DNA from: Arthrobacter sp. EM1 | GTDB lineage: Bacteria > Actinomycetota > Actinomycetes > Actinomycetales > Micrococcaceae | Assembly: GCF_029964055.1 (NCBI RefSeq) | Contig: NZ_CP124836.1 | Location: 62,001-126,000 of the forward strand | DNA: 64,000 nucleotides | Reading direction: 5' to 3' | Shown: positions 19,103 to 28,124 of the stretch, in pieces | Numbering within the stretch: position 1 is the first letter of the stretch | How the letters are laid out: each line of letters opens with the position of its first letter | The notes under the pieces: generated by a model | What the model was told of the DNA's origin: nothing | What the model saw: the letters and a program-made list of their open reading frames with translations, nothing else | The model's database searches: none | Program-made: the position numbers and the translations under genes

Positions 19103-19887
19103 CCGGCACACGCGAACCCCTGCAGGATGGCGGCATTCAGGCGATGCTCCGTGATTCCGGTCTCGAAGGTGCCGCCGAACTCGGCAGCACCCTGGCGCAG
19201 CTCCAGGCCATGGTCCCGGACCGGGCCCCTGCTCCCCGGGCCGACCTCGCGGCAATGCTCACCGCCGGCGGCAGCAGTTCCGCCGCTGCAGGTCCTGCTG
19301 CACACCCGACGGCGGCCGTACCCGCTGTGACGCCGGTGCCAGGCGCCATTGCCGGGGTCCTGCCGTGCGGGGTGGTCAGCCTCGGCGAACGCCGCGGCCG
19401 CAAGCGCGGGCTGGCGATCCTGGGCGGCGCCGTCGTGGGTGCAATGACGCTCGGTGCCGGCGCGGTCGCCGCCTCAAGCGAGGACTTCCGCAAAAATGTC
19501 AGCCACACTGTAGGCGGCATTTTCCAGCCCTCCGGCCCGACTCCCGACGTTGCTCCGGAGCCCGCCGCCCCGTCGCCGGCGGATATTCCGGCCCCGGTTG
19601 TGCCCGCCAACCCAGCCGGCAACCCTGCGCTGCCGCCGTCAGTGGACGCTCCTGAGGCACCGGAAACCCCCGCCGCGGAACCTGCGAAGCCCGGCGGCGC
19701 GGGCACTCCGGCGGCTGAAGGCCGGGGCGGACTCCTCCCGCTGCCGCCCCATCGCCCTGTCATACCGGCCGTCACGCCGGCCGTGCCGGGACTTCCCGGC
19801 GCGGGCGAGAGCCGGACCCTCCCCAAGGCTCAGCTGCCGGGGCGGGCCATTCCCCGGGTGCTCCCTTCGCTCCCGGGCCAGCCCTAG
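19099..19887 (+). CDS. Putative membrane anti-sigma factor with Pro-rich exterior
   Basis: 262 residues. A cytoplasmic N-terminal part (1-110) precedes one membrane helix near 113-130 (LAILGGAVVGAMTLGAGAVA), then an outside Pro/Ala-rich tail with APSPADIPAPVVPANPAG and VTPAVPGLPG. There is no Zn-binding HxxxCxxC motif, so it is not a standard ZAS anti-sigma factor. Assignment rests on the ATGA overlap with the sigma gene and its topology. The tail resembles the secreted protein at 17965 in composition. Confidence 0.6.
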   Translation: MTGTREPLQDGGIQAMLRDSGLEGAAELGSTLAQLQAMVPDRAPAPRADLAAMLTAGGSSSAAAGPAAHPTAAVPAVTPVPGAIAGVLPCGVVSLGERRGRKRGLAILGGAVVGAMTLGAGAVAASSEDFRKNVSHTVGGIFQPSGPTPDVAPEPAAPSPADIPAPVVPANPAGNPALPPSVDAPEAPETPAAEPAKPGGAGTPAAEGRGGLLPLPPHRPVIPAVTPAVPGLPGAGESRTLPKAQLPGRAIPRVLPSLPGQP

Positions 19888-19909
19888 GCCACGCGCTCCC
19901 GATCCGCCC

Positions 19910-19973
19910 AGTTCGCCGGTAGCGTGCGGGCTCGCCGTAGGACAACAGCGAGCTCGCACGTTACCGGCGAGTT
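19910..19973. terminator. Very long bidirectional hairpin
   Basis: Arms 19914-19935 and 19948-19969 pair over 22 bp with two G-U pairs, extending outward a few more pairs; loop 12 nt. It lies between the convergent genes ending at 19887 and 19998. Confidence 0.7.
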
Positions 19974-19997
19974 CGGCATTCGAACGCGCCGGAAGCG

Positions 19998-20495
19998 CTA
20001 GGCCAGGACCTGCCGCTTGGCGGAAATGACCCCAGTGTCGAAGCCGGCCAGATGCAGACCGCCGTGGAACCGGGCATGCTCAATCTTCACGCAGCGGTCC
20101 ATCACGACGTCGAGCCCGGCGGCTTCGGCTTCCTTCGCGACTTCCTCGTGCCAGGACCCAAGCTGCAGCCAGAGCGTTCCGGCTCCGGCCGCGATGGACT
20201 CCTCCAGGACTCCCGGCAGGTCATCGTGCTTGCGGAAGACGTCCACGATGTCCGGGCTCTCCGGCAGGTCTGCGAGTGAGCTATACGTCGGCTGGCCCAG
20301 GATCTCCTTCACCACCGGGTTCACGAAGTACAGCCTGTACGGGGTGGAGGACTGCAGGTAGGTGGCCACAAAATAGCTTGCCCGGGACGGCTTGTCCGAG
20401 GCACCCACAATCGCGATGGACCTGGCGCTGCGCAGCAGGTTGAACCGTTCCGGTGCGGACGGCCCGGTCCAGGTACGTTTCTCTTCCCGGCTCAC
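19998..20495 (-). CDS. CoA-binding (Rossmann) protein, YccU-like
   Basis: 165 residues with a CoA_binding_2 fold: SIAIVGASDKPSRASYFVA near 35-53 (dinucleotide-type loop), YFVNPVVKEILGQPTYSSL, and GAGTLWLQLGSWHEEVAKEA. Such proteins bind CoA or acyl-CoA but have no assigned reaction. The GTG start overlaps the metY stop (GTGA), so it is the last gene of the sulfur operon. A second family member sits divergently at 28287, on the other side of the operon. Confidence 0.82.
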   Translation of the reverse strand: MSREEKRTWTGPSAPERFNLLRSARSIAIVGASDKPSRASYFVATYLQSSTPYRLYFVNPVVKEILGQPTYSSLADLPESPDIVDVFRKHDDLPGVLEESIAAGAGTLWLQLGSWHEEVAKEAEAAGLDVVMDRCVKIEHARFHGGLHLAGFDTGVISAKRQVLA

Positions 20496-21817
20496 AGCAG
20501 CGCTCCGATCGTGCGCGCTTCGGAGGCGGACTCTTCCGAGGCCGCATCCAAGGCCTGGTCGAGGTCCCACAGGATGTCCTCAAGGTCCTCGAGGCCGATC
20601 GAGATCCGGACCAGGTCCTCCGGGACTCCGGCGGATTCGAGCTGTTCCGGGCTGAGCTGCTGGTGGGTGGTGGAGCCCGGGTGGATGACCAGGGTCCGGG
20701 AGTCTCCTACGTTGGCCAGGTGCGAGGCCAGCTGCAGGGACTCGATGAACTTCTGCCCCGCGGCCCGGCCGCCCTTGACGCCGAAGGAAAACACCGAGCC
20801 GGGCCCCAGCGGCAAGTATTTCCTGGCCCGTTCGAAGTGCGGGTGCGAGGGCAGGCCGGAGAAGTTCACGTAGGCCACCCGTTCGTCCGCCTCGAGCCAT
20901 TCCGCCACGGCCTGGGCGTTCTTCAGATGCTCGTCGAGGCGCTGGGGGAGCGTTTCCACCCCCTGCAGCAGCTGGAAGGCCGACATCGGAGACAGCGCCG
21001 GGCCGATGTCGCGGAGGTGCTCGCAGCGCAGTTTGGTGAGGAACCCGTATTCGCCGAAGTTCCCCCACCAGGAGACGTTGCCGTAGGACGCGACGGGCTC
21101 GGTCATCATGGGGAACTTGCCGTTGCCCCAATTGAAGCGGCCGCTTTCCACAACGACACCGCCGAGGGTGGTGCCGTGCCCGCCAAGGAACTTCGTGGCG
21201 GAATGGATCACGATGTCAGCCCCGTGTTCGATTGGCCGCACGAGGTACGGCGTGCTCAAGGTGGCGTCGACGACGAGCGGGATTCCGGCGTCGTGCGCGA
21301 CCTTTGCCAGCCCTTCAAGGTCCTGGATCTCCGAGGACGGGTTGGCGACCACCTCGACGAAGATCGCCTTGGTGTTCTCCCGGATGGCCGCGGCGTAGTC
21401 GGCCGGGTTGGTCCCCGGGACGAAAGTGGTGTCGACCCCGAAGCGGCGCATGGTGACGTCAAGCTGGGTCACCGTGCCGCCGTAGAGCTGGGCGGCGGCG
21501 ACAATGTGGTCCCCGGCCTGGGTGAGCGCGGCGAAGGTGATGAATTCCGCGGCCATACCCGATGACGTGGCCACAGCGCCGATACCGCCCTCGAGGGAGG
21601 CGATGCGCTCTTCGAACGCGGCGACGGTTGGGTTGCCGATCCGGGAGTAGATGTTGCCGTACTTCTGCAGTGCGAAGAGGCTGGCGGCGTCCTGGGTGTC
21701 TTTGAAGACGAAGGACGTCGTCTGGTAGATCGGCACGGCGCGGGCGCCGTGCTCGGCATCGGGGGTGCCCCCGGCATGCAGGGCGCGGGTGCGGAAACCA
21801 AATTTGCGGTCAGACAT
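20492..21817 (-). CDS. metY: O-acetylhomoserine sulfhydrylase
   Basis: PLP enzyme that makes homocysteine and acetate from O-acetylhomoserine and sulfide. 441 residues, the length of MetY rather than of cystathionine gamma-synthase (about 390). The PLP lysine is in IHSATKFLGGHGTTLGG; YSRIGNPTVAAFEERIASLE and SSGMAAEFITFAAL are family blocks. Its ATG overlaps the sfnG stop (TAATG). It belongs to the SAM-riboswitch operon, so it is expected to be repressed at high SAM. Confidence 0.93.
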   Translation of the reverse strand: MSDRKFGFRTRALHAGGTPDAEHGARAVPIYQTTSFVFKDTQDAASLFALQKYGNIYSRIGNPTVAAFEERIASLEGGIGAVATSSGMAAEFITFAALTQAGDHIVAAAQLYGGTVTQLDVTMRRFGVDTTFVPGTNPADYAAAIRENTKAIFVEVVANPSSEIQDLEGLAKVAHDAGIPLVVDATLSTPYLVRPIEHGADIVIHSATKFLGGHGTTLGGVVVESGRFNWGNGKFPMMTEPVASYGNVSWWGNFGEYGFLTKLRCEHLRDIGPALSPMSAFQLLQGVETLPQRLDEHLKNAQAVAEWLEADERVAYVNFSGLPSHPHFERARKYLPLGPGSVFSFGVKGGRAAGQKFIESLQLASHLANVGDSRTLVIHPGSTTHQQLSPEQLESAGVPEDLVRISIGLEDLEDILWDLDQALDAASEESASEARTIGALL

Positions 21818-23046
21818 TACGCGTTCACCAGCCCGGGGGTGGGGGTGGCCGAGACCGCCGGTGTGCCGGAGAGATCCAGTTCGCTGCCGTTCCTGCGGGC
21901 GAGGTCTGCCTCGAGTTTACGGACGATCGGCAGGATGTCCTGGCCGAAGGCGGCGACTTCCTCCTGGAAGTGCAGGTAGCCGGTGAGGAACAGGTTCACG
22001 CCGATCTTTTTGTACTCCACGATCCGCTCCGCGATCTGCTCCGGTGTGCCGATCAGCTGGGTTTTGAAGCCGTCGTTGTATTGGACCAGGTCCTCGAAGC
22101 TTGAGTCGGCCCACATGCCTTTGCCGTCCTTTGTGGACGCGCCGGCCTCCTGGACAGCGTCGCGGAAACCTTCGACGGCGGGTTTGTGCGCCTTCTCGAC
22201 GATCTCGCGGAGGGTGTCGCGGGCTTCCCGTTCGGAATCACGGGCGATCACGAATCCGTTCAGGCCAAAGCGCGGGGCGGCGAGCGCGGGCTCGGTGGCG
22301 CCGGTCTTGGGCGCGGTCCCGCGTCCGCCTTCTGCCGCGGAAGCCACGACGCCGGCGATGTTCTCCTTGAAGCCTTCCAGGTCCTTGCCGTTGGAGAAGT
22401 ACCAGTCGGCGACCCGGCCTGCCGTGGCCTGCGCAGCAGTGGAGTTTCCGCCGAAGAAGATCTCCGGGTGTGCCCGGCCGGGCACGTCCACCGGGGCCGG
22501 ATTCAGGGTGAAGCCGGTGATGTTGTAATACTTTCCGGACTGGCTGTACTCCTGCTCGGTCCAGAGCCCGCGGAGGACGCGGATGAACTCCTCGGTGCGG
22601 ACGTAGCGTTCGTCGTGTTCGAGCCAGTCCAGGCCGAAGTTCTCGAACTCCGCCTTAAGCCAGCCTGAAACGATGTTCACGGCGGCCCGGCCGTCGGAGA
22701 TATGGTCCGCGGTGATGATGAATTTGGCGAGAACGCCGGGGTGCCACATGCCCGGGTGGACGGCGGAGATGACCTTGAGCCGCTCGGTGGCCGCCAGCAG
22801 CGCCAGGCTGAAGGAGGTGGCCTCGTGCTGTTTGTCCGCGCCGTAGGAGGCGGCATAGCGCGTCTGGGTCAGGGCGTATTCGAAGCCGGAATTCTCCGCG
22901 ATCCGGGCCAGCTTCTTGTTGTACTCGAAGTCCCAGCCGGTGCGCTGTTCGATAGTGGAAACGACGAGGCCGCCGGAGACATTCGGAACCCAGTAGGCGA
23001 ACTTGAGCGGTTCGGAGAGACGGGCCACATTGCTGATGTCAGTCAT
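21817..23046 (-). CDS. sfnG: FMNH2-dependent dimethyl sulfone monooxygenase
   Basis: Luciferase-like flavin monooxygenase, 409 residues. Family signatures are FAYWVPNVSGGLVVSTIEQR (about 15-34), VHPGMWHPGVLAKFI and DHISDGRAAVNIVSGW. SfnG oxidises dimethyl sulfone to methanesulfinate for use as a sulfur source. It needs reduced FMN from a reductase (SsuE/MsuE type), which is not in this window. It overlaps the acs stop by 8 nt. The C-terminal 25 residues are Pro/Thr-rich and not conserved. Confidence 0.88.
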   Translation of the reverse strand: MTDISNVARLSEPLKFAYWVPNVSGGLVVSTIEQRTGWDFEYNKKLARIAENSGFEYALTQTRYAASYGADKQHEATSFSLALLAATERLKVISAVHPGMWHPGVLAKFIITADHISDGRAAVNIVSGWLKAEFENFGLDWLEHDERYVRTEEFIRVLRGLWTEQEYSQSGKYYNITGFTLNPAPVDVPGRAHPEIFFGGNSTAAQATAGRVADWYFSNGKDLEGFKENIAGVVASAAEGGRGTAPKTGATEPALAAPRFGLNGFVIARDSEREARDTLREIVEKAHKPAVEGFRDAVQEAGASTKDGKGMWADSSFEDLVQYNDGFKTQLIGTPEQIAERIVEYKKIGVNLFLTGYLHFQEEVAAFGQDILPIVRKLEADLARRNGSELDLSGTPAVSATPTPGLVNA

Positions 23047-25036
23047 GGGTGTTCCTTACTTCTGGGGTATTTCGGGTTCGCAGGACATCCTGGATGTCCA
23101 CGATGGATGGTTCGTTCTGGAGCGACGTGGTGTCGCCGAGCGCGCTGCCCTCGAACAGCTGGGTCAGTAGCCGTCGCATGATCTTGCCGCTGCGGGTCTT
23201 CGGCACATCCGGGACGACGACGACATCGCGGGGCTTGGCGATAGGCCCGATCGCCTTCGCGACGTGCGCCTTCAATTCGGACGCGATGTACCCGGCAGCC
23301 GCTGCTTCGCGCAGAACGACGAACGCGACGATGGCGTGGCCGGTCTTCGGATCCGCGACGGGGCAGACCCCGGCCTCCACGACGTCCGGGTGTGCGACGA
23401 GGGCTGATTCGATCTCGATCGTGGAGAGCAGGTGTCCTGAGACGTTGAGGGTGTCGTCCACCCGTCCGAGGATCCAGATGTCGCCGTCGTCGTCGTATTT
23501 GGCACCGTCCCCCGCGAGGAACCACCCCTGCGCGGCGTACTGGCGCCAGTACGAATCGTAGTAGCGCTGCGGGTTCCCCCAGACGGTCCGGGCGATGGCG
23601 GGGCCCGGAGCGTCCACCACAATAAAGCCCTGGACGCCGGGCGGGACAGTGTCGCCGGCGTCGTCCACGATCCGGGTGCTGACGCCGGGCAGGGGCCGGG
23701 CGGCACAGCCGGGCTTAAAGCCGGCGTCGGTCGGGGCCGGGGAGAGAATGGTGGCGCCGGTTTCGGACTGCCACCAGGTGTCAACGACCGGGGCGGTTCC
23801 GGCACCGATGTTCTGCCGGAACCAACGCCATGCTTCGGGGTTGACGGCCTCACCGACGGTGCCGAGCAGGCGGATGGAGGACAGGTCGTAGCTGGCCGGG
23901 ACGCCGTCGGGGAACCAGCCCATCAGCGAACGGACCAGGGTGGGAGCGGTGTAGTACTGCGTCACGCCGTAGCGCTCAATGATTTCCAAGTGCCGGCCCG
24001 GATGCGGAGTGTTGGGGGTGCCCTCGAAAATTACCTGGGTGACTCCGTTGGAGAGCGGACCGTAAAGCTCATAGGTGTGGGCGGTGACCCATGCCAGGTC
24101 TGCCGTGCACCAGTGAACGTCCCGGTCACGGAGTGCGGGGTCCGGATTGCTAAAGAGATGCTCGAAGCTCCAGGACGCCTGTGTCAGGTAGCCGCCGGAG
24201 GTGTGCACCAGGCCCTTGGGCTTTCCCGTGGTCCCGGAGGTGTACATAATAAACAACGGCGTTTCGGCGTCGAAGACTTCGGCTTCGTGGACCTCGGAGG
24301 CCCGCCCGACGGCGTTATGCCACCACACATCGCGGCCCTCGGTCATCGGGACGGTCGCCAGAAGCTCCGGCGGGGTGGTTCGGTTGACTACCAGGACATG
24401 CTCGATAGCATTGTTGCCGGCCACGGCGGCGTCCGCATTGCCCTTGACCGGTACTGCCTCGCCGCGGCGGAACTGGCCGTCGGTGGTGACCAGCAGCTTC
24501 GCACCGGTGTCCGCTACCCGGAATCTGAGCGCTTCGGCGGAGAAACCGCCAAAAACCAGCGAGTGGACGGCGCCGATGCGTGCCACGGCCAAGGTGATGA
24601 TGATGGTTTCGGGGATGACCGGGAGATAGATGACCACGCGGTCGCCCTTGCCGATTCCCAGCGCAAGCAGGGCGTTGGCAGCCCGGCAGACCTCCCGCTG
24701 CAGTTCGGCGTAGCTGATGGTGCGCCGGTCCCCGCGTTCGCCCTCGAAGTGCAACGCCACCTTGTCCCCGCGTCCCGCCGCTACATGGCGGTCGACGCAG
24801 TTGGACGCGACGTTGAGCCTGCCGCCCTCAAACCAGGTGATTCCCGGACCGGTGCCGGCAGCCCCGTCTGCCGGGATCCAGCGGTGGGTGGTGTGCCAGG
24901 GCCTGGCCTGCCCCGGCACCTCCTCCCAGTCGAGCCGGAGGGCAGCTGCCTCCCAGAAGGAGAGGCGCTCTTGTTCGGTGACCGGGAAACCCGCCGGTGC
25001 CGTTTCGGTGCTTATGCCCACCGGTTCACCGCCCAT
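23039..25036 (-). CDS. acs: Acetyl-CoA synthetase in a sulfur operon
   Basis: Makes acetyl-CoA from acetate, ATP and CoA; 665 residues from the ATG at 25036, or 660 from a GTG at 25021 (neither has a good ribosome site). Motifs: YTSGTTGKPKGLVHTSGGYL, DTWWQSETGA (acetate-pocket Trp), WFLAGDGAKYDDDGDIWILG and the catalytic lysine in TRSGKIMRRLL. Its 5' end overlaps ssuC. Its place just before metY is telling: MetY releases one acetate per homocysteine, and Acs could return it to acetyl-CoA for homoserine acetylation (inference). A different acyl substrate is also possible. Confidence 0.88.
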   Translation of the reverse strand: MGGEPVGISTETAPAGFPVTEQERLSFWEAAALRLDWEEVPGQARPWHTTHRWIPADGAAGTGPGITWFEGGRLNVASNCVDRHVAAGRGDKVALHFEGERGDRRTISYAELQREVCRAANALLALGIGKGDRVVIYLPVIPETIIITLAVARIGAVHSLVFGGFSAEALRFRVADTGAKLLVTTDGQFRRGEAVPVKGNADAAVAGNNAIEHVLVVNRTTPPELLATVPMTEGRDVWWHNAVGRASEVHEAEVFDAETPLFIMYTSGTTGKPKGLVHTSGGYLTQASWSFEHLFSNPDPALRDRDVHWCTADLAWVTAHTYELYGPLSNGVTQVIFEGTPNTPHPGRHLEIIERYGVTQYYTAPTLVRSLMGWFPDGVPASYDLSSIRLLGTVGEAVNPEAWRWFRQNIGAGTAPVVDTWWQSETGATILSPAPTDAGFKPGCAARPLPGVSTRIVDDAGDTVPPGVQGFIVVDAPGPAIARTVWGNPQRYYDSYWRQYAAQGWFLAGDGAKYDDDGDIWILGRVDDTLNVSGHLLSTIEIESALVAHPDVVEAGVCPVADPKTGHAIVAFVVLREAAAAGYIASELKAHVAKAIGPIAKPRDVVVVPDVPKTRSGKIMRRLLTQLFEGSALGDTTSLQNEPSIVDIQDVLRTRNTPEVRNTHD

Positions 25037-25923
25037 TTCTCGGCCAGGCCCAGCAGGGCGTCCGTGATCTTGCCGATCACGGCCAGCAGCACGATTGCGA
25101 GTAGGAGCCGGTCCGTGCGGCCGTTGTTCTGCGAATCCGTGAGCAGGAAGCCAAGCCCCATCGAGGACGCGATGAGTTCGGCGGCCACCAGGAACAGCCA
25201 GGCCTGGGCCAGCGCGAGCCGGAGTCCGGAGAACACTGCGGGAACCACTGCCGGAAGCTGGACGGTGGTCAGCAGCTTTACCCCGTTGAGGCCGAAGGCG
25301 CGCGCGGCTTCCACCAGGTTGCGGTCCACGTGCCGCAGCGCCAGGGAGACGGTCGTAAAGACGGGGAAAAAGGCGCCGATCAGGATCAGGGTGATCTTGG
25401 AATCCTCGCCGATTTTCATCCAGAGGATAAGCAGCGGTACCCACGCGAGGGAGGGGACGGCGCGGAGGGCCCCGATGGTCGGAGCCAGTAGGGAGTCGGC
25501 GACTTTGGACAGTCCTACCAGTGACCCGAACACCAGGCCAAGGGCCGCGCCGGCAGCAAAGCCGATCAGCACGCGCTGGGTGGAGATCGCGATGTGCTGG
25601 CCGAGTTGCCCGCGCTGGAGCAGGTCAAGGCCTGCCTCCAGCACCATCTCCGGCGGCGGGAGCTGGACAACGCTGAAGACCCCGGCAGCCGTGGAGACCT
25701 GCCAGGCGGCCAGAACCGCCGCGGGAAGGACCAATCCAAGGAACAGACGCGTCCAACGGCTGGCCAGGATCCCGGCGGGGAACCATCCGTTCGCCGGGGA
25801 GCCGCCAGCGCGCGAACCAGGGGAGGCCGGCCGGGCAGCGTCTGCCGGACGTGCGGGGACGGCTGCAGTGCCCCCGTCGGCAACGCTCGTGCCGGTGCCA
25901 GGCGGATTCCGGTGGTTTGTCAT
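25012..25923 (-). CDS. ssuC: Aliphatic sulfonate ABC transporter, permease
   Basis: 303 residues with about six membrane helices (LFLGLVLPAAVLAAWQV, FAAGAALGLVFGSLVGLS, GALRAVPSLAWVPLLILWM, LLLAIVLLAVIGKITDALLG) and the EAA loop EAARAFGLNGVKLLTTVQLP that contacts SsuB. A 40-residue Pro/Ala-rich cytosolic extension precedes helix 1. The ATG overlaps the ssuA stop (TGATG). It is of the SsuC/TauC/NrtB type; sulfonate is assigned from the sfnG and metY neighbours. Confidence 0.88.
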   Translation of the reverse strand: MTNHRNPPGTGTSVADGGTAAVPARPADAARPASPGSRAGGSPANGWFPAGILASRWTRLFLGLVLPAAVLAAWQVSTAAGVFSVVQLPPPEMVLEAGLDLLQRGQLGQHIAISTQRVLIGFAAGAALGLVFGSLVGLSKVADSLLAPTIGALRAVPSLAWVPLLILWMKIGEDSKITLILIGAFFPVFTTVSLALRHVDRNLVEAARAFGLNGVKLLTTVQLPAVVPAVFSGLRLALAQAWLFLVAAELIASSMGLGFLLTDSQNNGRTDRLLLAIVLLAVIGKITDALLGLAEKWAVNRWA

Positions 25924-26960
25924 CAGGAATCCCTGATCGCGGATGCATCCGCCTTCTTCACCAGCGAGTCATCAAGAAGAGTCGACAATGCCGTGTCGAT
26001 TTTGTCCTGGCCGGTGACATCCCCGGTCTCAACGAAAGTGGGGCCGATCTTGGCCAGGACCTTGCGCTGGGCCTCACCCGGCGCGGGGTCGACGGCGAGG
26101 TTGCTGCGCTCCAGGATCACGGTTTTGGCGATGCCGACGTCGAGGCCCGCGACGTCGGCGAGGATCTGCGCGGTCTCGTCCGGATTCGCGGCGGCCCAGG
26201 CACGGGCCTTCTCGTAGGCATTGACGACGGCCTGCGCCTGCTTCGGCTTAGCGGCCAGGAACGACTCGTTCGCGTTCAGGAAGCCGTAGCTGTTGAAGGA
26301 CACGTTTCGGTAGAACAGCTTTGCACCGTTCTTCTCGGCGCCGGCCATAATCGGATCGAGGCCGGCCCAGGCATCCACGGCCCCGTTCTCCAGTGCCGTG
26401 CGTCCGTCCGCGTGCTGTAGGTTCTGCACGGTGACGTCCTTGGCCGAAAGTCCGGCTTCGGCGAGGGACTGCAGGAGGAAGAAGTACGGGTCGGTACCCT
26501 TGGTCGCGGCCACGGACTTGCCCCTGAGGTCGGCCACCGTGGCGATCCCGGAGGAGGGCCCCGTGACGAGCGCGGACCATTCGGGCTGCGAGTAGATGTC
26601 GATCGTCTTGATCGGGGAACCGTTGGCACGGGCCAGCAGCGCGGCAGATCCGGCCGTGGAACCGACGTCGATCGCGCCGGACCGCAGCGCCTCGTTCGCC
26701 TTATTGGAGCCCGCGGACTGGACCCAGTTCACTGTGACACCCTGGTCCTTGAGTGCGGCCTCGAGCCAGCCCTTCTTTTTGATGACCAGGCTCAGCGGGT
26801 TGTAGGTGGCGAAGTCGATATTCAGCGTGCCGCCCGAGAATGCGGCGGCGGGGGCCACGGAGGATCCTTCGCCCGCAACGCAGCCAGTAAGAGCAAGGGC
26901 GGCGGAGGCGGCAAGGGCCGCCACTACTGAACGGCGGGTGGTTGTGCGGGCGAATGACAT
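25923..26960 (-). CDS. ssuA: Aliphatic sulfonate-binding lipoprotein
   Basis: 345-residue periplasmic-type binding protein of the SsuA/NrtA family. The signal peptide ends in the lipobox LTGC (Cys near residue 27), so it is anchored outside the membrane. IDFATYNPLSLVIKKKGWLE, the SGAIDVGSTAGSAALLARAN segment and YFFLLQSLAEAGL are typical. It captures organosulfonates for SsuC/SsuB. The ssuB stop lies 131 nt upstream, the largest gap within the operon. Confidence 0.88.
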   Translation of the reverse strand: MSFARTTTRRSVVAALAASAALALTGCVAGEGSSVAPAAAFSGGTLNIDFATYNPLSLVIKKKGWLEAALKDQGVTVNWVQSAGSNKANEALRSGAIDVGSTAGSAALLARANGSPIKTIDIYSQPEWSALVTGPSSGIATVADLRGKSVAATKGTDPYFFLLQSLAEAGLSAKDVTVQNLQHADGRTALENGAVDAWAGLDPIMAGAEKNGAKLFYRNVSFNSYGFLNANESFLAAKPKQAQAVVNAYEKARAWAAANPDETAQILADVAGLDVGIAKTVILERSNLAVDPAPGEAQRKVLAKIGPTFVETGDVTGQDKIDTALSTLLDDSLVKKADASAIRDS

Positions 26961-27091
26961 GGCGATCCTCTGGGAAGTGAAAAATGCGGAAGTGAAGCAA
27001 CGTGGACCGGAGCGAAAACTCGCGGTGTAACAGGAGGTGGCGCGGGCCGGGCAGCGGCATTCCGGCTGGCGTTCGAGGCGCCGGCGGGCTG

Positions 27092-27949
27092 CTAATGGCC
27101 GCCGACGCCGAGGGACTGAAAGAGCGAGGTCCGCAGGCTGGCCAGTTCCACGGAACCGCGGCCGCGGGGCCGCGCGCCGGGCACCACAGCGGTGCGAACG
27201 ATCGTCGCGCCGGTCCCGGCCGCGGCGGATCCGGTACCGGGCCCGCTTTCTTTGCCCAGGACGATGATGCGGTCGGCAAGCTGGAGGGCCTCGTCGACGT
27301 CATGGGTCACAAGCAGCACAGTGGTGGGCTCGACTCGGTGGATCTCCAGCAGCAGGTCCTGCATCTTGATCCGGGTGAGCGCGTCGAGTGCGCCGAACGG
27401 TTCATCCAGCAGCAGGACACCGGGGTTGCGGGCAAGGGCGCGGGCCAGGGAGGCGCGCTGGGCCATGCCGCCGGATATTTCGCGGGGCCGGTGCTTGGCG
27501 AACTCCGTGAGGCCCACGAGGTCAAGCAGCCGGGCCACCTTAGCCTTTCCGTCCCTGGCGCTGATGCCTGCGGGCAGGCCGATCGCGATGTTGGCTTGCA
27601 GGGTGTGCCACGGCAGGAGGCGCGGTTCCTGAAAGGCGAAAGCGCAGCGGGAGTCGATGCCCTGGACCGGTGTGCCGTCGATCTCAACACTGCCGGCGGT
27701 GGGGGAGTCGAGCCCTGCGGCGGCCCGGAGCAGCGTGGACTTTCCGCATCCGGAGGTGCCAAGGATCGCGAGGACTTCGCCGGCCCGGATTTCGAAGTCG
27801 ACGTCGCGCAGGACGGTGTGCGCCGCGGCCCCGGCCCCGAAGGTGCGGCGCAGCGATCGGAAGGCAACCGGCAGCGCCGGGGTGCGGGGGGCGGCTCGGG
27901 CGGCGTCGTAGGACGACGCCGGCGCGGGGGCGGACAGGGCAGTAGTCAT
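27092..27949 (-). CDS. ssuB: Aliphatic sulfonate ABC transporter, ATPase
   Basis: 285 residues. Walker A GTSGCGKST, Q-loop FQEPRLLPW, signature ISGGMAQRASLARAL, Walker B VLLLDEPFGALDAL and H-loop VTHDVDEALQLAD are all present. GGAG lies 6 nt before the chosen ATG; upstream in-frame ATGs fall inside the riboswitch. It is the first gene of the riboswitch-controlled operon, an unusual position for the ATPase gene. An Ala/Pro-rich stretch of about 25 residues starts the protein. Confidence 0.88.
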   Translation of the reverse strand: MTTALSAPAPASSYDAARAAPRTPALPVAFRSLRRTFGAGAAAHTVLRDVDFEIRAGEVLAILGTSGCGKSTLLRAAAGLDSPTAGSVEIDGTPVQGIDSRCAFAFQEPRLLPWHTLQANIAIGLPAGISARDGKAKVARLLDLVGLTEFAKHRPREISGGMAQRASLARALARNPGVLLLDEPFGALDALTRIKMQDLLLEIHRVEPTTVLLVTHDVDEALQLADRIIVLGKESGPGTGSAAAGTGATIVRTAVVPGARPRGRGSVELASLRTSLFQSLGVGGH

Positions 27950-27957
27950 GGGGCACT

Positions 27958-28124
27958 CCATCGGTCCTGGCAGTAGCACCCTACGGAAAGAGCCGCTCGG
28001 CCGGATGGTCAGTCCGGCCGTTCCCGCGGCTCTTACCTCGTTATCGCCGGAGCCAAGGGAAGAGCTCCGGCGACCAGGGTTGCTGCGGCTTCATCGATCC
28101 AGGTCTCTCGGCCGCTCGGGATGG
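27958..28124 (-). promoter_or_regulatory. SAM-I riboswitch upstream of the ssuB operon
   Basis: On the minus strand: P1 CCATC/GATGG, core GAGCGGCCGAGAGACCTGG, GATGAAGCCGCAGCAACC, an enlarged variable part with two strong hairpins (CGCCGGAGC/GCTCCGGCG and AGAGCCGC/GCGGCTCT), then GGGTGCTACTGCCAGGACC. About 167 nt, 70 longer than the one at 16 kb. It ends 8 nt before the ssuB ATG and so overlaps the ribosome site, which implies translational control of the operon by SAM. Confidence 0.87.
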
